Origin: Asterella californica
Taxonomy: Eukaryota; Streptophyta; Marchantiopsida; Marchantiales; Aytoniaceae
Assembly: GCA_036924285.1 (NCBI GenBank)
Contig: JAYKYS010000007.1
Coordinates: forward strand, 6,510,001-6,574,000
DNA length: 64,000 bases
Reading direction: 5' to 3'
Shown piece after piece: positions 51,465 to 61,418 of this stretch (position 1 is the stretch's first letter; every line of letters starts with the position of its first letter). The notes below the pieces were generated by a model. It made no database searches and was not told the DNA's origin. It saw only the letters and a list, made by a program, of their open reading frames with translations. The translations under genes and the position numbers were made by a program.

Positions 51465-53279
51465 TCACATGGAGGTTGCAGCGATGTTGTAACGTGGGGA
51501 GATTGAGTGCCACTCGTGTGTCCCAGATACACAGTTCCGGCATGTAGTCATGTAACGATCGATTGCAGGATAATACTCAGGAGAAGCGACCGCTTTGAGT
51601 TGTTCATAAGCACGCTCCATGTCAGCAATCCTGCCTTGCACGAGCTGGAGAACAATCTCTCCTCCTTCTGTGTAAGAAGAGCAGCTCCGTTCCTCGCACA
51701 GCACTCTTACCAAGTTGTGCGTGTCGTCTGCAAGAATGACTTCCTGCACAAGTCAAGAAGAAAAGCTATCCTCTGTTATCTGTTATTAAGTTTCCACTGG
51801 GAAGTAACAAATCGTGAGAATCACTAGAAGTCCGTTCAAAGCACAGTGATTTCAGGGTATCATTGTAAGTGTCCGAAGTGCTGAGAACTCACGACGAAAT
51901 ACTAATATTCACCTTATGGAATGAGTAAATGTCATTGTGCCATGCAAGCATGTCGTTGATTGCTAACAAAAGGCTCTGCATTTCTGGGCCATAGAACAAA
52001 TCGTTGGGTACGTGAGGAACATTCATGGTCCTGGCGATCAACATATCTGAGCAGACCTGCACATCAGCACAAGAAGATTAATTCGGGATATTAATCGGTT
52101 ACAAATGAAAAGTCATTAAGTCTCGATGAAGCTTAAAGCGTAAGAAAGGAGAGAACCAAGAGCGTCGTAAGGTGCACTATTCTGCACATATCATGAACTT
52201 CGAACCTCACGGGATCATAGCGCCATACTAGGGCCAGTTACGGTTTTAATGCATGTTACTCTTTCCACCTGACAATATCCTTGATGAATTTAAGTTGTTT
52301 AGGCTATGGATCCACGATACTTACAACGTATTGCAAGACACCTGAGGCCCATCTGCGCATGAGGATATACTCTTCGATCGTTTTGATTTGGTGTCCTGCC
52401 TTCCGATTCTTTGCTTCCCAAATAAATCCCTTCACGTACTCCTGAATGTTAATGGCTTCTCTCAAGATAAATTCAGCTGGCACCGCCTCGCAGTACTCAA
52501 GCCACAGTTCTCGGAACGCTGATGCAATGGGCGTCATCTCCATATCCAGAACTGGAACGTGCAAACTAGAGCTCAGTGTGTCAGTGAGATTCTGGCATCT
52601 CCGAAACTTCCAGTTGCAACAAATACGCGACTGACGGCACAAAATATATATATTCAGACGACAGGATTCTACATGAAGTCTTACGATCTCTGGTCTTGTT
52701 TTTGGCGTGGACAAGGTCCTGATGGAATGCCTCCACAACAGCTCTGGATTCATTAGTCGTAATGCAGTCCTCGTATAGCGGCTTCACGTGTTGTAAAAGA
52801 CGTTCGTCGTTGGGGTTGTTCCACAGGATGGACAAGCTAATTCCCAACACTGTAGGGATGAACATCTCCGGATTGTCAGAGTACTCGCCCTCGTCCAGCC
52901 TGGTGTCCATGGCGAATAGCCAACCGGAGAATTTGCACAGCCACAAGAATTCTCGAGGCTCAGTGTCGAAGAAAGTATGTCCCATGAGCGCAGGACCTTC
53001 GGCTCTCACGAAATCTGGCCACGTCTCATCGAGCTGCTTGTCCACTCCATGAGACTCCAGAAAACGGTGAGCTTCGTCTGTATATTGCTTCGTCAACGGG
53101 TGGCACTTGTGCTTCGTATAAGCGTGCTCGAAGACAGGAACTTTGTACTTCTTCTCCAGCTGCATATTTGCGTCTTGTACTCAACTGCGAACCTCCTCCA
53201 CGGAAATTGTCTTCGGAGGAAATGCTTTGTAGAGCATGTGCAGGAGCAATGAGATCTGGATTCTCGGAGCTTGCAGCTC
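51465..53279 (-). CDS. Microbial-type terpene synthase (MTPSL-like), copy B, four exons
   Basis: Minus-strand exons: about 53279-52685, about 52612-52325, 52056-51913 and 51743-51465, with short GT-AG introns (the acceptor before exon 2 is uncertain). Exon 1 has LWLCKFSGWLFAMDTRLDEG; the Asp-rich motif is DTRLDE, so the second Asp of DDxxD is Thr. Exon 3 ends NDIYSFHK and exon 4 opens with E, giving the metal-binding NSE motif N-D-x-x-S-x-x-x-E across the intron. These enzymes ionise and cyclise prenyl diphosphates with Mg2+. An in-frame TGA lies before MQLEKKYKV (53165), and upstream sequence breaks at 53279 into element E, so the N-terminus may be lost. Family firm, function doubtful. Confidence 0.82.
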
Positions 53280-53280
53280 A

Positions 53281-54926
53281 CATCATTTTGTATTGGACAA
53301 GCATATGCATGGTGTTATTCTCTCTGGACTATAAAATTCCACAATAAACAGTCGCTAACAATTAATGGGTTTCTGTTTCGAAGTTCACTAACCTTACCTT
53401 CCGAAGAAGTATAATTTTTAGAAAATTCAAAATCATATTTATTTTATGAATTGATAATAAATTTACATTGCCTATTTCATATTTTGTCCTCACTCAGATA
53501 AATAATCACAACTGATCAATAAAAATAATCCACACTTGAATATTTTTAAATCTAAAAATATATATAAAAAATGACATATTATCATACAACAAGTTTGATC
53601 TCCTCAACTCAGTAGATGATCAATCATAGAATCTGCAACAGGTACATGATTGTCAATTAACTCTTTCGTTACTTGACTTTCAGGAAACGAAGGGTAAACT
53701 TCATAATCTGAAAAAGTTACGGCTTCAGTTTACGACACCAAGTGTATAACTTCTCTCTCTGCCACCTCTTCAAAGTAATCTACATCTTGAAGCACATCCA
53801 CATCTTCTCTAGAAGGTGTTGACACATCAAAGTTATGTGCATCATCTTTTCTAGTCACTGCTTTGCGTCAAGTAATATCTTCATGTCGAAGACACAAAAA
53901 AAGATATAAATGAATTGACGTCGGTCAATCTCCACTGCAATACAATGCTGACTAGCCTATAATGCACACACCAAAGTAGTCCCAAAAGCAGAACAAAGAT
54001 ATATGATCCAGTTGCCTTCTCTCGAAAAATAACTGATCAGTTTATTGATCACAGCCTAAGACTTCTGTTAAACCTGCGAACAAGATCTTGTAACTGCAAG
54101 CTGAAGCTACAATTCAAGTCTCATGATACCCAACACTTGAACCAGAATGTTCTATGAACATTTTGCATTCTTACAGTTCGTCTTCACCCAAATGGTCGTT
54201 TTTCATAGCCTTCCAGAAGCAAAGTGCATCAATATCTCAGTCATATCCGCTGTAGAAAAAGCCTTCGAATCATATGAGCAATTCTCGAGTTGAGACCCAT
54301 ACGGAATATCTGCGATCATCAGGGTGAACCTCTGCTTGTCGATAGAAGTGGATATCTTCCTCATGTTCGCAAGATAGACTTCCCAATTGTACGTTTCTTC
54401 TGCACCTTCCTTGCACTACAGAAGATATTAGGACGCATAGGAATCGCTTCACTTTTTTCTTTCGTCTCCTTGTACTCTCGAGCACGCATAAAATAATCCA
54501 AAAAGTCTAGCAGTAAAATCTCCAACAAAGTCTTCATCTTTGAAGGACGTTTCTTCTACCCTTCTTCAACCGGTTTTTCAACACCAAAGTTGTTTCGCCA
54601 AAATGTTGCAATGAGGACGGTCTTTCTGCAAAATGAAAGAAGTGTATTACTCAACAAGTGTTTCAAGAGGAAAATGTCAAAGCAAGCCATGAACTTCATG
54701 AGATGTCATGCTGACTGTGAGTACGAGGAAACTAAAATAGACAATAGAAAAGAATTTTCTTACTAGTAACTTCTCAAAACTCGTAAAGAAAAGAATGGAC
54801 CAGTTCTTCTTGAGTGTAATTCAATTTTCACTTGCGCTTCAGTCTAGTCTTTAATGTCAACCATTTGCACCACTACCATTTGGATGCAATCCATGACACG
54901 ACACCTCTTGCACTCCTTCTGCATCT
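53281..54926 (-). pseudogene. Element E gene 1, C-terminal part (copy B)
   Basis: Minus-strand text matches the 27660-28770 part of copy A, including the segment around 54270-54485 with a Lys/Arg-rich start (RRKKKVKRFLCVLISSVVQG) and the stretch KPVEEGQKKR-like near 54560. Stops are frequent. 53290-53600 is AT-rich and corresponds to the non-coding end in copy A. One palindrome, CCATGAACTTCATGA, occurs at 54687. Confidence 0.4.
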
Positions 54927-55115
54927 TGTCACTTCAGTTTGGCACCTCGGCTAGGTTGGTCGAGTATGGAGTGGCTAATCTCGATAAGACCGTTAGTGCA
55001 GTTAGGAAGAGTTCTTGGGATAGCCCACTAGGGGTATACTTTGCAGGTAGGGCTTGGAGGCCTTAGTTCCTCGAGTTGAGCCTTCAAGCTCCTGACTATG
55101 TGTATGAGCTCGACA
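54927..55115 (+). repeat. 189-bp solo LTR (TSD ATCT)
   Basis: TGTCACTTCAGTTTGG to GAGCTCGACA, flanked by ATCT at 54923-54926 and 55116-55119. Removing it restores TTCTGCATCTCATCCATAG, which matches the uninterrupted copy A on the opposite strand near 27660. About 150 bp of it is shared with the LTR debris at 60470-60625 (inverted). Confidence 0.85.
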
Positions 55116-56501
55116 ATCTCATCCATAGAAAGTTGTCCTTGATCAACACGAGAAAGGATAGAAAGTTTACAATTGTTGATCACATTATGCCGTGCTTGCC
55201 ACAAGATGTCTTTCATCGCATCATTATCACGCTTCTTCGTCTTTTCATCTTTGGTGAGAGGCTTCTGTCTTTTGATCTTATGTCACTCTCCTTCCAAAAT
55301 ATATGTTCTTGGACCACTCATAGAGGTCTCACTCTGAAAGCCACTTGGAAAGTACCCTCCAAAGTCAACATGTTCTTTTAGAGTTCATCAGTTTGGATGT
55401 TAACGGTCTCCAACGTCAAGCGTTTCCTTAAGGCGTTTGTAATCTCACCAGTTCTTATTCTCCATGAACCGCTGATGAAAGTATTCCACTTTTTGGTGGA
55501 AGGTGTACTTACGCCGCACATCCGCATCCGTGTTATCATCATGCACAAATTAAAAGTGCTACTTCACTCGTTGTAAGCCTGACATAAATAATGCAATTAC
55601 ACCAACGTCATTGTTGATAACAACTTGGATATTGTGCAAGAAGCTCAATTCTCACAAACACTACATGATTATCACCGATGACGTAGAAGCACCAACTATG
55701 AGGAGGTTAAACCTCGTCAGCCTTCGTCAGACAATCGCGAGGATCAACAACAATCAAGAAGCTGTTATAGTGAGCATATGCATTCCTCTGCATCACTTTC
55801 TTCAACCTCTTGTACAGCTCGAATATGATACGGTCCCCAGTTGTTGCTGTTGGTTTCTACATGTGACTTCACGGACTGGTCGATATAGATTTGTATAACT
55901 TCATCTGTTGTACAACAACGTTCGATTATCTTCTTGTTATGTCATTCTTGAAGTCATGGGTGAACGTAATCTCATGCAAGGAAGTCCTCAACGTTAGGAG
56001 GAGAGCATCTGACTCAGCAAGAACAGATGCACGAGCTAGATTTGGAGAAGCCGAGCGACTAGGTTCTTCTTCTTCAACAAGACTGGTGCAAGGAACACTA
56101 GCCAAAGATGAAGGTCTTCGACAAAGTTGAGAAAATCCTCCCAAAGAGACGTTAGCACCTAAGTCGTGTAACACAGAGTGACTTTGGCTCGGCTCAGAGG
56201 TTGAGATGGTCGCGTTCGAGAGATTGACCTGGACCCTCATGACCTTGGTTGTCCTCCTCAGCCAGCGATTCTCGACGAGCAGCCTTGAAGCCCATGTTAT
56301 TCTCGACGAGCAGCCTTGAGCCTTCTTAGTCGAATCTCTCTCATCGATTGATGTCAACGTTGCTTTGGCTTTCGGTCTTGACGTCTTTGAGTTACTTCGA
56401 TCAACTTGGGTCACTTCCGGATGGAGAAGATACGTCCTCACATTATCCGAGGGAATAATAATCAGTCTGCCAGTCGAGCTACAGTTCCCGATGAACTTCA
56501 T
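55116..56501 (-). pseudogene. Element E gene 1, ParB-like and basic regions (copy B)
   Basis: From 56501 a 191-residue minus-strand frame reads IIIPSDNVRTYLLHPEVTQV, a Ser/Arg-rich middle, and ITFTHDFKND near 55930. Broken frames then give NSNNWGPYHI, LLIVVDPRDC-type text and CFYVIGDNHVVFVRIELLAQ at about 55670-55730, the partner of VIGGNHSVSARIELL in copy A. Here G-G-N-H-S has become G-D-N-H-V, so the motif is decayed. 55400-55560 holds the RKYTFHQKVEYF part. The gene once encoded a ParB-like protein; this copy is dead. Confidence 0.42.
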
Positions 56502-56715
56502 TGACTGCTCATCGGCTTAGCTCGACGGCTCATGAACTTCATAGGTTGTTCGCATAAGGAGCCGAACGATCCATGAACTTCATGGACTGTCGCTAGACGA
56601 TGCGAGAAGCCCATGAAGTTCATGGGTTGCATGCCGTCTAACCCAAACAACCCATGAGGTACATGGATTGTCCTGTTGGCCGCATGTCTTGACGGACAGT
56701 CCATGAACTCCATGG
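56488..56715. repeat. Array of six palindrome units (copy B)
   Basis: The CCATGAASTTCATGG motif or variants start at about 56488, 56529, 56571, 56611, 56652 and 56701, spaced about 40-49 bp. This is the inverted counterpart of 16795-17050. The 191-residue frame of gene 1 begins inside the first unit, so part of the array could be transcribed or translated (read as P-M-K/N-F-M). Confidence 0.75.
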
Positions 56716-56814
56716 ACTTAAGGTCAACTCATGGTTCCAGACCATAAAGTCCCATAGACAAGACAACACAGTATCATGAAAGATGACATAAAACAAGAAC
56801 ATGTAAAACCTCAC

Positions 56815-57065
56815 TTGTGTCAACAGCTCGACATTGATCTCTTTGCAAATGTGAGCCCACATCTTGTCCTTAGCGAAGTTCCTCACTGACAAGGTCATAG
56901 CGAACAAAGTCTCTTTCCGATCTGATAATCAATATTTCGACAGATCTCGGATCAGGCTAGACGTACACGACAAAGTCCGTCAGTTCTTTGCGACTCTCCA
57001 CTAACATCAGTTGTAAGGTGTCAAGTTCTAGCCAACATCTATGAGGAATCATTTTGCTGTCCATG
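56815..57065 (-). pseudogene. Element E gene 1, N-terminal exon(s) (copy B)
   Basis: The minus strand opens at 57065 with MIPHRCWLELDTLQLMLVES and RKELTDFVVYV, then a TAG. After a short gap it continues as LFAMTLSVRNFAKDKMWAHI and CKEINVELLTQ, ending at GTGAGG, a plausible splice donor at about 56814. Copy A keeps the first part near 16690-16780. No domain is recognised. Confidence 0.35.
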
Positions 57066-57069
57066 TCAT

Positions 57070-57560
57070 TTTTGGAACCAGAGAGAAAATGTCACCTGCC
57101 GTGTATGATACAATTGGAGTGGGTGTCATAATTAGCATTGTTTTGGAATTTCACCTTGAAGACCTAAAAACTTATTTTCGGTATTCTAGTTAAATATAGA
57201 TTATTGATACGAAAGACAAGATGGAGTAGGTCGCTAGAGGAAATCTGGTCCGTAACTCTGCAAATGTAAAATGGATAAGGAACTTTTCAACCCCACCTTA
57301 TATAGTTTCTCTAAGGACGGCCAAGATCAATGCCAGAAATAGATCATTGTGTAAGAATTCATTATTTTATCAGATTGATTTCATCCTAGCCAGTTGTGAG
57401 AGAAAGTTATAGAAAAATATTCTAATCAAATATTCAAGTCTATCTCACCTCCCACTATAAAGAAGTCATTTTTCTCTATCACTTTCACGATTATAGAGAT
57501 TAAGTATTCATATCATAAAATTTTATATTTTTCTATATTCATCTAGTTTTTTGGTTATAA
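57070..57560. promoter_or_regulatory. Shared upstream region of the two divergent element E genes
   Basis: No frame on either strand is open for long. TATATAG occurs near 57300 and TATATTTTTCTATATTC near 57525. Gene 1 runs left and gene 2 runs right from here, so this is the likely two-way promoter. Copy A has the same region at 16170-16640. Confidence 0.4.
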
Positions 57561-57579
57561 TGTCAGGTGATCAAGCAGA

Positions 57580-59800
57580 CCCAAAATGAAAATCAGACAA
57601 ATTTCCTATAGAAGAGGATACGAAATGGCACCACAAGTTGACCTTCGATGACCTTATTTTGAATATGATAATTCGAGAGTTTATAAAAGAGAAAGAGAAA
57701 GAGAGAAGAGAGGTTAGAAGAAAATATGGATGCACCACAAGTATCGTATTTGCTCCATTTGACCGGACGTCCAATGACAATCAAGCTCTCATGTTTGGGC
57801 AGTTGCCTAATTCTAGCAAGAATATCACTTTTGGAGAATATTCAAAGAAGTCATGCAACCACGGTGCGGAGCAACCTATGAAGTTCATGGAGCATCTAAT
57901 CCATTCGTACAGAGCGGTTGTAATGGAGTGGCCCAGACGAGTCTCTTCCAAGAGGTTGTTTACTTCATATCGCTAGGTCACTTGGTCAAGAGATGAATCT
58001 ATCCGGGAAGGAGCAAATTGTTATACACCTTGAATCCATTTCCAACTCGGACCACAGATTGAGGAGATTTCCACTGACGATTCAGAAGTTAGTGACGATA
58101 CTACTCCGGACGAACATCGCTTAAAGTTGGAATTGTCTCCGAAGAGGGTTGTACTAGGGCTGATGACGGCTGAAAAACAGTTTATAACACCCAACCTCAA
58201 GTTGTCAGGATTAGCAACAAAAGGAGCATCATTTCAATTCTTTCTTATGCCTTCAAGTTTGTTTATATCTGGTGCGTCTAGAATCGAATAAGCAAAGGTA
58301 GTCAAAAATGTCTCCTCATCTAGAGAAGAGACTAACGTTACGGATGATCTATCTCAATCTGAGAGTTTACGGCTGGGACGAGGATTGCCATCAGAATTAG
58401 ACTTTGGTCCTCGGTCTAGGAGAGATAGCAATCACAATTGTGAAGGACTGTTATCTCGTTCGTCTGCATCAAAGGAGTCTTTTACTCTTCCAAGGGATAT
58501 AAGTGAAAATATTGTCAGTGGAGTGTCTATCAAGGACAAAGAGACACGTCAGTCAAGAGACTCACACCCTATAGGTGTTTCACCAGGAAATCAAAGAGAT
58601 GCAACGCTCCAGAGAAACTTTACGAGGAAATTCACTTTCTCAAAGAAGTTCCGGTCAACCATCCAAACATGCAGCCTTGGAAAAGTTGATGAAAAGTTCA
58701 TCCATTGTAAAGTAAATCTTGATAGTATAAGGAGAAATGAAAAGAAGTTTTGTTGTAAAACATTATGCTTGTGGAGCACAAGTTTTGATCGTCGGAAACT
58801 ACAATATGAACAATTTCGTTTGAAAGAAAACACAAGATATGTTTTCCTAGATTCTAGATGTGCGAGAAGCGACTCTCTAGAACAAGCAAACCAGAGAGTG
58901 TATACTCTTTAGAGTGGAAGTGATGTGTGTCATAAAGCTTTCAAGGTTATTTTGTGTGTAGGTAATGATCATCCGTGTAGAATCCAAAGCGATCTCAATT
59001 GTCATCTAGCCTCCAGACACATTTACTTACCATAGAAGAGTGCTGAGGATTTTTTGTTACAAGGATGGTTAGACATCTTTTTCTACCCTAACGCAACCAG
59101 TTACCATCTTCCCAACAATCTGTCAAAAAGTGAGATGTATGATTACCTATAAGACAGACACGTCCTCTTCGACTGACGAAGCTTTTGTGTTTGTGACGTT
59201 AGTACTATCCCTTGGTGAGAATTCCACGACACAATAAATTTTCAAGGTGTGACTTTTGCGAGTAGATGAAGAATCAACGAGACCAATCACATGCAGGGAC
59301 CAGAAAAAAGTAACGATTTTTCATTTTTTCTGATTTTGTATCATGTTGTTTGAATAAAGTAACTCTCAATAATATATATTTACAAGAGCAGTCCATGAGG
59401 TCCATGGGTGAACATCGTGTCGAGATATTTTTTGATCTATTTATATTGTATGTTTTACAGATTTTGTCATAATTGGTTTAAAGATTCGTCATCGTCAACA
59501 AACTGATGAACGTGGTACCAGCGCAAGGAAAAAAAAAGCTCTATTTTCACCAAAAGATTACGTGTATTGTTCCATAGGTGAAGTGGATCATGCAAAGACA
59601 TGCGTTCCCCAGTTTTGTAAAGTTTCAGAAGTTGTTGATGGTTCTTCTGTGATAGGAGTCATCTTGTAGATGCATTGCTTTTACTAAGACATTTCAAACC
59701 AGAGTCTTCCTTACTTTAAACAATATTAAGTCTGATTCTAATATGATTATCCTTTTCTGCACCATATGATATCGGAATGAGAAAGTCTTTTTTTCATCAG
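57580..59800 (+). pseudogene. Element E gene 2, broken exons (copy B)
   Basis: Plus-strand pieces: 57638-57976 (ITFGEYSKKSCNHGAEQPMK), 58385-58912 (LPSELDFGPRSRRDSNHN-like, LPRDISENIVSGVSIK, then FCCKTLCLWSTSFDRRKL) and a remnant near 59620-59700 (VVDGSSVIGVI). They match copy A in order. The 175-residue frame at 58385 is the longest. Between the pieces lie AT-rich, intron-like stretches and stops. No known family is evident. The C-terminal part seen in copy A at 13079-13490 is missing. Confidence 0.45.
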
Positions 59801-60067
59801 TTTTATACTTGTAATTAGATAACACCAGAAGAGAAAAAAAATATTATTTTTGCTTATCTTGCTTTGTTAATAGATAGACATACTTTTAAGAAAATAAAAG
59901 TAGGTTTTCTCATGATAGGACATACTCATGATCATGTTAATCAAATGTTTAGTAGATTCTCCATAGCACTCCGGTCAAAGAACGCTTTTATCTTGTCCCA
60001 ACCCAATGACATCATCAAACAACCATACACTATGTGATCTCATGTCACCCTTCTCGGGGAACTTACT

Positions 60068-60224
60068 GGAAGTATCTCTTCAGACACCAACATATGTATC
60101 AACTCATCAAAATTGGAAAAGTATCCCGCACAACAATGGAGGTCTCAAACGGCTTGTACTCCTTACCAAGACCTTGAATGATATGAAGAATGAGGTCATC
60201 ATCCTCTAGCTTCACTCCAATGCT
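60068..60224 (-). pseudogene. Copia Gag fragment
   Basis: The minus strand reads VKLEDDDLILHIIQGLGKEY, then KPFETSIVVRDTF, which matches the Gag piece at 36332-36450 of the large copia element. It is a short scrap, cut at 60225 by LTR debris, where the uninterrupted copia reads CAGCATTGGAGTG. Confidence 0.7.
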
Positions 60225-60625
60225 TGTCGTGTGCATACACATCGCTACACAACATACATCGCTGTCAGAGATACACCACCCATACGCATAACACATGGAC
60301 GATATCATACACATACACAAGTGTACCACAATAATCTGCATTGAGAAATTACCATCTCCAACACTACAACAAAGATTACTCACAAACGGTCAAGCCAAAT
60401 CCACTCTAAACGCGAAGAGAATCCGGGTTACACTCAACTAGACTATCCACCATAGCCTGGAGCTTGAAGACTCAACTCGAAGAACTAAGGCCTCCAAGCC
60501 CTATCTGCGAAGTTTATCCCTAGTGGGCTCTCCCACCAACTCGTCCTAACAGCACTAACGGCCTTATTGGGATGCGTCACTTCGTACTCGGTCAACCTAG
60601 CCGAGGTGCCCAAACTGACGTGACA
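60225..60625 (-). repeat. 401-bp LTR, probably solo
   Basis: On the minus strand it runs from TGTCACGTCAGTTTGG to GCACACGACA. The first 150 bp match the small solo LTR at 54927-55115. The last 108 bp (60225-60332) recur at 60628-60735. It interrupts copia Gag at GCAGC/ATTGG. Only a 3-base match (GCT) is visible as a possible target duplication. Confidence 0.6.
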
Positions 60626-60627
60626 GC

Positions 60628-60735
60628 TGTCGTGCGCATACACATCGCTACACAACATACATCGCTGTCAGAGATACACCACCCATACACATAACACATG
60701 GACGATGTCATACACATACACAAGTGTACCACAAT
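60628..60735 (-). repeat. 108-bp direct repeat of the neighbouring LTR end
   Basis: TGTCGTGCGCATACACATCG to CCACAAT repeats 60225-60332 with three or four changes. On the minus strand it ends in CGACA, so it is probably the 3' end of the LTR of the PHD-bearing gypsy element to its right. The two LTRs would then be related at their ends only. Confidence 0.6.
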
Positions 60736-60927
60736 CGCCTCTCTAACTGGCGGTTAGGTCCCTCTAACTCCAGATAGCTCCATATCCCAACTACGTGATA
60801 CACACCTTCATGGGTGCAAGGATCAGAAGGCCTGGTGCTACATCGTCCCATCGTTAGTCGTCTGTCTGCAATCCATACCACGCAAAGATCTAATCGACTA
60901 ACTCCGCTATATACATCAAGGACAAAC
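60736..60927. other. Probable start of the 3' LTR and untranslated end of the right-hand gypsy
   Basis: Between the finger-encoding frame and the 108-bp repeat there is no open frame. The sequence should hold the polypurine tract and most of the 3' LTR, but without the partner LTR its start cannot be placed. Confidence 0.35.
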
Positions 60928-61380
60928 TCATCGTCCAGTAGGAACTACACTGAGAGGTGGAGTCAAACATGACATGTGCCAACCTCTCGAACAACCATCA
61001 CACACCAACATACGGGCTGCTCCACCAGCAGATCCACACAACATACACCTCAAGCCCGCGCGTACAACTGCTAAGCTTGGGTCAACGGTACCATCAATGT
61101 TGGGAAGATGACATGGCGCGCAATTACACACATGGTCCTTCCACACAACACCATCACGGCCCTCTAACATGAGTACTCCAGAAGGTAACACCTCACGCAC
61201 TCGTAAAATAGTGCGCCTTGCGATCACATCCAACGTCGTCGGTGCAGTCTGCTGTAGATAGATATAATCGCCAGGATGAAACCTGCGAATCGACGGCCGA
61301 TAACCTCCTCGTCGGATAGTCGCATATCGCAACGTGTCTCTATGCTGAGCAATCGCTGGATTCTCAAAAGCCATAGGCAT
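60910..61380 (-). pseudogene. Gypsy integrase C-terminus with PHD-type zinc finger
   Basis: A 150-residue frame continues the integrase (RDTLRYATIRRGGYRPSIRR, FHPGDYIYLQQ, then an SH3-like run ending WKDHVCNCAPCHLP) and finishes with CMLCGSAGGAARMLVCDGC, SRGWHMSC and LTPPLSVVPTGR. The next codon is TGA where PHD fingers have Trp, followed by V-C-P-stop-C. The ligands thus fit C-x2-C-x11-C-x2-C-x4-H-x2-C-x14-C-x2-C. PHD fingers read histone H3 tails. A chromatin-reading domain here would steer integration, as chromodomains do in chromoviruses. The motif is clear; the role is inferred. Confidence 0.75.
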
Positions 61381-61418
61381 AACTCTTCAAAATGTCTCTG
61401 CTCGTTGAGAACATGCTC

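Larger units (their letters stand above)
53281..60058. mobile_element. Element E copy B (two divergent genes)
   Basis: This is the inverted counterpart of 12780-28770, free of the gypsy and long solo-LTR insertions found there. Gene 1 is on the minus strand (about 57065-53680) and gene 2 on the plus strand (about 57560-59800), facing away from each other across 57070-57560. The left end CACATCATTTTG abuts the terpene synthase at 53280. The right end stops at 60058 in CTCGGGGAACTTAC, where copy A continues, so this copy is truncated. A 189-bp solo LTR sits at 54927-55115. Confidence 0.65.

Noticed and set aside
55926..56501. The 191-residue ORF in element E as a stand-alone host gene
   Set aside because: Copy A carries the same text as part of a longer broken gene, and its first Met lies inside a palindrome unit, so it is a fragment.
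53281..60058. Element E as a CACTA transposon because its end begins with CAC
   Set aside because: The terminus reads CACATCATTTTG, not CACTA or CACTG. No matching inverted end, 3-bp duplication or TNP2-type transposase motif was found.
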